The notes under the pieces were generated by a model. It had not been told where the DNA came from. It worked only from the letters and a program-made list of their open reading frames with translations, and ran no database searches. A DNA stretch of 64,000 nucleotides from Vibrio algivorus. GTDB lineage: Bacteria; Pseudomonadota; Gammaproteobacteria; Enterobacterales; Vibrionaceae. Location: NCBI RefSeq assembly GCF_002218005.2, contig NZ_AP018678.1, forward strand, positions 682,001-746,000. Direction: 5' to 3'. The position numbers and the translations under genes are program-made. Shown here piece after piece: positions 61,559 through 64,000 of the stretch (position 1 is its first letter; each line of letters starts with the position of its first letter).

Positions 61559-62929
61559 ATGTTAGAACTATTAGTTGGTCTGGTTGTGACCATTGCGGTG
61601 GGCTATTTTATTGTAAAAGGTTATAAACCTACTGGTGTACTATTAACCGCCGGTACATTATTGCTATTGTTAGCAAAACCATTAGGTCATTCAGTATTAC
61701 CAGAAGGGATGGAGTCAACGGGTAGCTTTTTTACTGATGCGCTGTTTTTCTTAAAAAATACTTTGCAAGGTTATAATGGCGGTTTAGGGCTACAAATTAT
61801 GTTGTTATGTGGTTTTGCTTCTTACATGACACATATTGGTGCTAACAATATTGTTGTGAAGCAGTTTTCTAAACCTTTATCTTTTATCAAGTCACCTTAT
61901 GTTCTTTTGGTGGCAGCTTATATTGTTGCATGCTTAATGTCACTTGCGGTAAGTTCAGCTACTGGGCTTGGTGTGCTGTTAATGGCGACATTATTCCCAA
62001 TGATGACTGCAATGGGGATTTCTCGTCCAGCAGCCGTCGCAGTATGTGCCTCTCCTGCCGCAATTATCTTATCTCCAACTTCTGGTGATGTGGTTATTGC
62101 CGCACAGAAATCTGGTATTCCTCTGCATGTTTTTGCGGTTGAAACGGTATTACCAGTATCTATTTCAGCAATTATCGTAATGGCTATTGCTGCTTTCTTC
62201 TGGAACAAGTACCTAGACAAGAAAGACAATACGCCAATGGAAAAAGTCGATATTTCTCATATTGATACAAGTGCGCCAGCTTATTATTCTATTTTACCAT
62301 TTCTACCAATTGTGGGCGTGTTCTTATTTAATGGAGAAACCATCCCAGGTATGACGCTAGATATTTATACTATTGTGGTACTTTCTATCTTTATTGGTGC
62401 TGTGGTGCATTACGTTTCTAATCGTTTTGATGGCAAAAAAGCGGTAGAAGATTTAGAAGTATGTTACCAAGGTATGGCCGATGCGTTTAAAGGCGTGGTA
62501 ATGCTATTGGTTGGTGCTGGTTTGTTTGCTCAAGGCTTAATGTCGGTTGGTGCGATTGATGCGTTACTTGGTCTTGCGGATAACGCAGGTGCAGGTGCAG
62601 TGGCATTGATGTTACTTCTTACGGCTATTACAGTTGCTGCTTCTATTGCAACGGGTTCAGGTAATGCATCATTTTATGCATTTGTTGAATTAGCACCATC
62701 TCTTGCTGCTAAAATGGGTATCAACCCTGCATTCTTAATTATTCCAATGCTACAAGCTTCCAATTTAGGTCGTACGATTTCTCCAGTTTCGGGGGTTATT
62801 GTTGCTACCTCAGGTATGGGACAAGTAAGCCCATTTGATGTCGTTAAACGTACTTTTGTGCCGGTTATTTGTGGTCTGGCAACGGTGATTATAGGGACTG
62901 TGTTCTTAGTACCAATGATGGCAGCTTAA
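61559..62929 (+). CDS. dcuC: Anaerobic C4-dicarboxylate transporter DcuC
   Basis: DcuC exports succinate during fermentation in E. coli. The 456-residue membrane protein has about twelve hydrophobic segments and DcuC-type motifs: VTIAVGYFIVKGYKPTGVLL, GFASYMTHIGANNIVVKQFS, PAAIILSPTSGDVVIAAQKS and LQASNLGRTISPVSGVIVA. Direction and exact substrate are not visible in the sequence. It is followed by a terminator at 62947, so the M20 peptidase next to it is probably separate or partly read through. Confidence 0.92.
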   Translation: MLELLVGLVVTIAVGYFIVKGYKPTGVLLTAGTLLLLLAKPLGHSVLPEGMESTGSFFTDALFFLKNTLQGYNGGLGLQIMLLCGFASYMTHIGANNIVVKQFSKPLSFIKSPYVLLVAAYIVACLMSLAVSSATGLGVLLMATLFPMMTAMGISRPAAVAVCASPAAIILSPTSGDVVIAAQKSGIPLHVFAVETVLPVSISAIIVMAIAAFFWNKYLDKKDNTPMEKVDISHIDTSAPAYYSILPFLPIVGVFLFNGETIPGMTLDIYTIVVLSIFIGAVVHYVSNRFDGKKAVEDLEVCYQGMADAFKGVVMLLVGAGLFAQGLMSVGAIDALLGLADNAGAGAVALMLLLTAITVAASIATGSGNASFYAFVELAPSLAAKMGINPAFLIIPMLQASNLGRTISPVSGVIVATSGMGQVSPFDVVKRTFVPVICGLATVIIGTVFLVPMMAA

Positions 62930-62946
62930 TAATAAATTGATTTTCA

Positions 62947-62978
62947 AAAGCTCACAGGTTTGTGGGCTTTTATTTTTT
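62947..62978 (+). terminator. Terminator of dcuC
   Basis: A 10-bp stem with one G-U pair (AAAGCTCACA at 62947-62956, TGTGGGCTTT at 62961-62970) and a 4-base loop is followed by TATTTTTT. Confidence 0.92.
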
Positions 62979-62988
62979 AGGAGCGTTT

Positions 62989-64000
62989 ATGTCTCACTCA
63001 TTTGATCTTAAAACTTATATCCAACAGTTAGAAACATTAGTTAATGTTGATTGCGGTACTCGTACTCCACAAGGTGTGGCTAAAATTGCCGACATTCTAA
63101 CTCCGATGTTTGAACAAATTGGCTTTACGGTGGTTCGTCACCATATTGATGATAAGGCCGGCCCATGTTTGGAAATTACCAATAAGCCAGAGGCGGAACA
63201 ATACGATGTGATGTTGAGTGGTCACATGGACACGGTTTTCCCTGAAGGTACTGTCGCACAACGACCATTAACTTTTGATGAAGAAAAGATTTATGGCCCA
63301 GGCACCTCAGATATGAAATCAGGCATCTTAAGTGCTTGGTATGCGCTGCAACAACTGACCGATGAAGAAAAAAATAATCTTGCAATACTCGTGGCGTTAA
63401 ACTGCGATGAAGAAATTGGTTCTATGTATTCTCGTCCATGGATTGAAGCTATGGCGAGAAAGAGTAAACGAGTATTGGTGTGTGAAGCCGCTCGAGTTAG
63501 CGGTAATTTAATTCGCTCACGTAAAGGGAATGCTAAATATGAATTAGTGTTTAAAGGAGTGGCTTCTCACGCCGGTTCTGCACTGCAAGATGGTGTATCA
63601 GCGATTTATGAGTTGAGCCACTGGTCGCTAGCGATTAAAGATCTGGTTAACCTTGAAACGGGCACTACTATGAATGTTGGTATTATCGAAGGTGGCCTTG
63701 CGGTGAACGTTGTGCCAGATTACGCCAAAGCGACGGTTGACCTTCGTTTCTGGAATAATGAAGAAGCAGAATCGATTGATGCTAAGCTGCGTAAAATGGC
63801 GAACACACCGTTTGAAAAAGGCGCAAGTGTTGAGGTGAATCGCTTGGCGTTTAAACCATCAATGCAGCCAACTGATGCCACTGAAGAAATGATTAAGCTT
63901 GTCAGTGAAAAAGCGGACGCACTAGGTATTCAATATGGTTGGGAAGATGCTGGTGGCGGCTCTGATGGTAACTTTACGGCTAATGTCGGTACGCCAACGT
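62989..64000 (+). CDS. M20 family metallopeptidase (glutamate carboxypeptidase-like), cut by window end
   Basis: The first 337 residues are present. Zinc-site motifs of the M20 family are visible: MLSGHMDTVFPEG (His, Asp), GPGTSDMKSG (bridging Asp), NCDEEIGS (Glu-Glu) and CEAARVSG; a dimerisation domain with FKGVASHAG follows, and the last bases encode DAGGGSDGNF, which precedes the final metal histidine in relatives. It resembles the carboxypeptidase G2-like branch. AGGAG lies six bases before the ATG, inside the tail of the dcuC terminator. Substrate unknown. Confidence 0.85.
   Translation, partial: MSHSFDLKTYIQQLETLVNVDCGTRTPQGVAKIADILTPMFEQIGFTVVRHHIDDKAGPCLEITNKPEAEQYDVMLSGHMDTVFPEGTVAQRPLTFDEEKIYGPGTSDMKSGILSAWYALQQLTDEEKNNLAILVALNCDEEIGSMYSRPWIEAMARKSKRVLVCEAARVSGNLIRSRKGNAKYELVFKGVASHAGSALQDGVSAIYELSHWSLAIKDLVNLETGTTMNVGIIEGGLAVNVVPDYAKATVDLRFWNNEEAESIDAKLRKMANTPFEKGASVEVNRLAFKPSMQPTDATEEMIKLVSEKADALGIQYGWEDAGGGSDGNFTANVGTPT

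Overview
The window looks like a stretch of the main chromosome of a Vibrionaceae bacterium, most likely a Vibrio. The reasons are the complete nqrABCDEF-apbE-nqrM sodium-pump cluster beside dinB, an OmpK-type porin, the long (343-residue) form of DapD, and a gene order (recCBD-argA-mltA-tcdA-csdEA, ampG-yajG-rlmG-bolA-nqr, pepD-gpt-frsA-crl-proBA, lipAB-ybeD-dacA-rlpA-rodA-mrdA-rlmH-rsfS-holA-lptE-leuS-ybeL) that I recall from Vibrio and other gammaproteobacteria. The DNA is moderately AT-rich. Almost all genes are housekeeping genes. I see no prophage, insertion sequence, tRNA, rRNA or CRISPR array. The species cannot be fixed from the sequence alone.

Layout. 1-5.8 kb: dapD (lysine/peptidoglycan precursor), a SatP-type acetate/succinate transporter, a predicted exported protein with a RelA/SpoT-like fold, the SOS gene yebG with a LexA box, and a LysR regulator divergent from a TDT-family transporter. 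5.8-15.8 kb: recC, recB and recD, the double-strand-break repair helicase/nuclease. 15.8-28.2 kb: a YhcH/EbgC-like protein, argA, mltA, then the TcdA/CsdE/CsdA sulfur-relay and tRNA ct6A genes, panE, ompK with a perfect CRP-type site, ampG, a periplasmic cyclophilin, yajG and rlmG. 28.3-38.1 kb: bolA held between two inverted 265-bp repeats, the Na+-NQR operon with its flavinylation gene apbE and maturation gene nqrM, then SOS-controlled dinB. 38.2-47.2 kb: pepD, an 820-bp gene-free region with a candidate small RNA and an operator-like palindrome, a purine permease and gpt (purine salvage), a small GNAT protein, frsA, crl, proB and proA. 47.5-60.7 kb (minus strand): lipoate synthesis (lipA, lipB, ybeD), cell-wall elongation genes (dacA, rlpA, rodA, mrdA), ribosome genes rlmH and rsfS, holA, lptE and leuS. 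60.8-64 kb: ybeL, dcuC and an M20 peptidase cut by the window end.

The least ordinary content lies between genes. Two families of dispersed intergenic repeats occur. One (56 to 265 bp) has ends reading TATACCCAAGT and its complement. The other sits at gene 3' ends and carries 7-bp tandem arrays: GTTCCTA x17, which supplies the stop codon of tcdA, and CGAAACT x11 after proA. Other points worth checking are the exported RelA/SpoT-like protein, the candidate sRNA upstream of the purine permease, and the absence of nadD from its usual place between rsfS and holA. I found no clear new multi-gene system; the repeat families and the exported RSH-like protein are the best leads.
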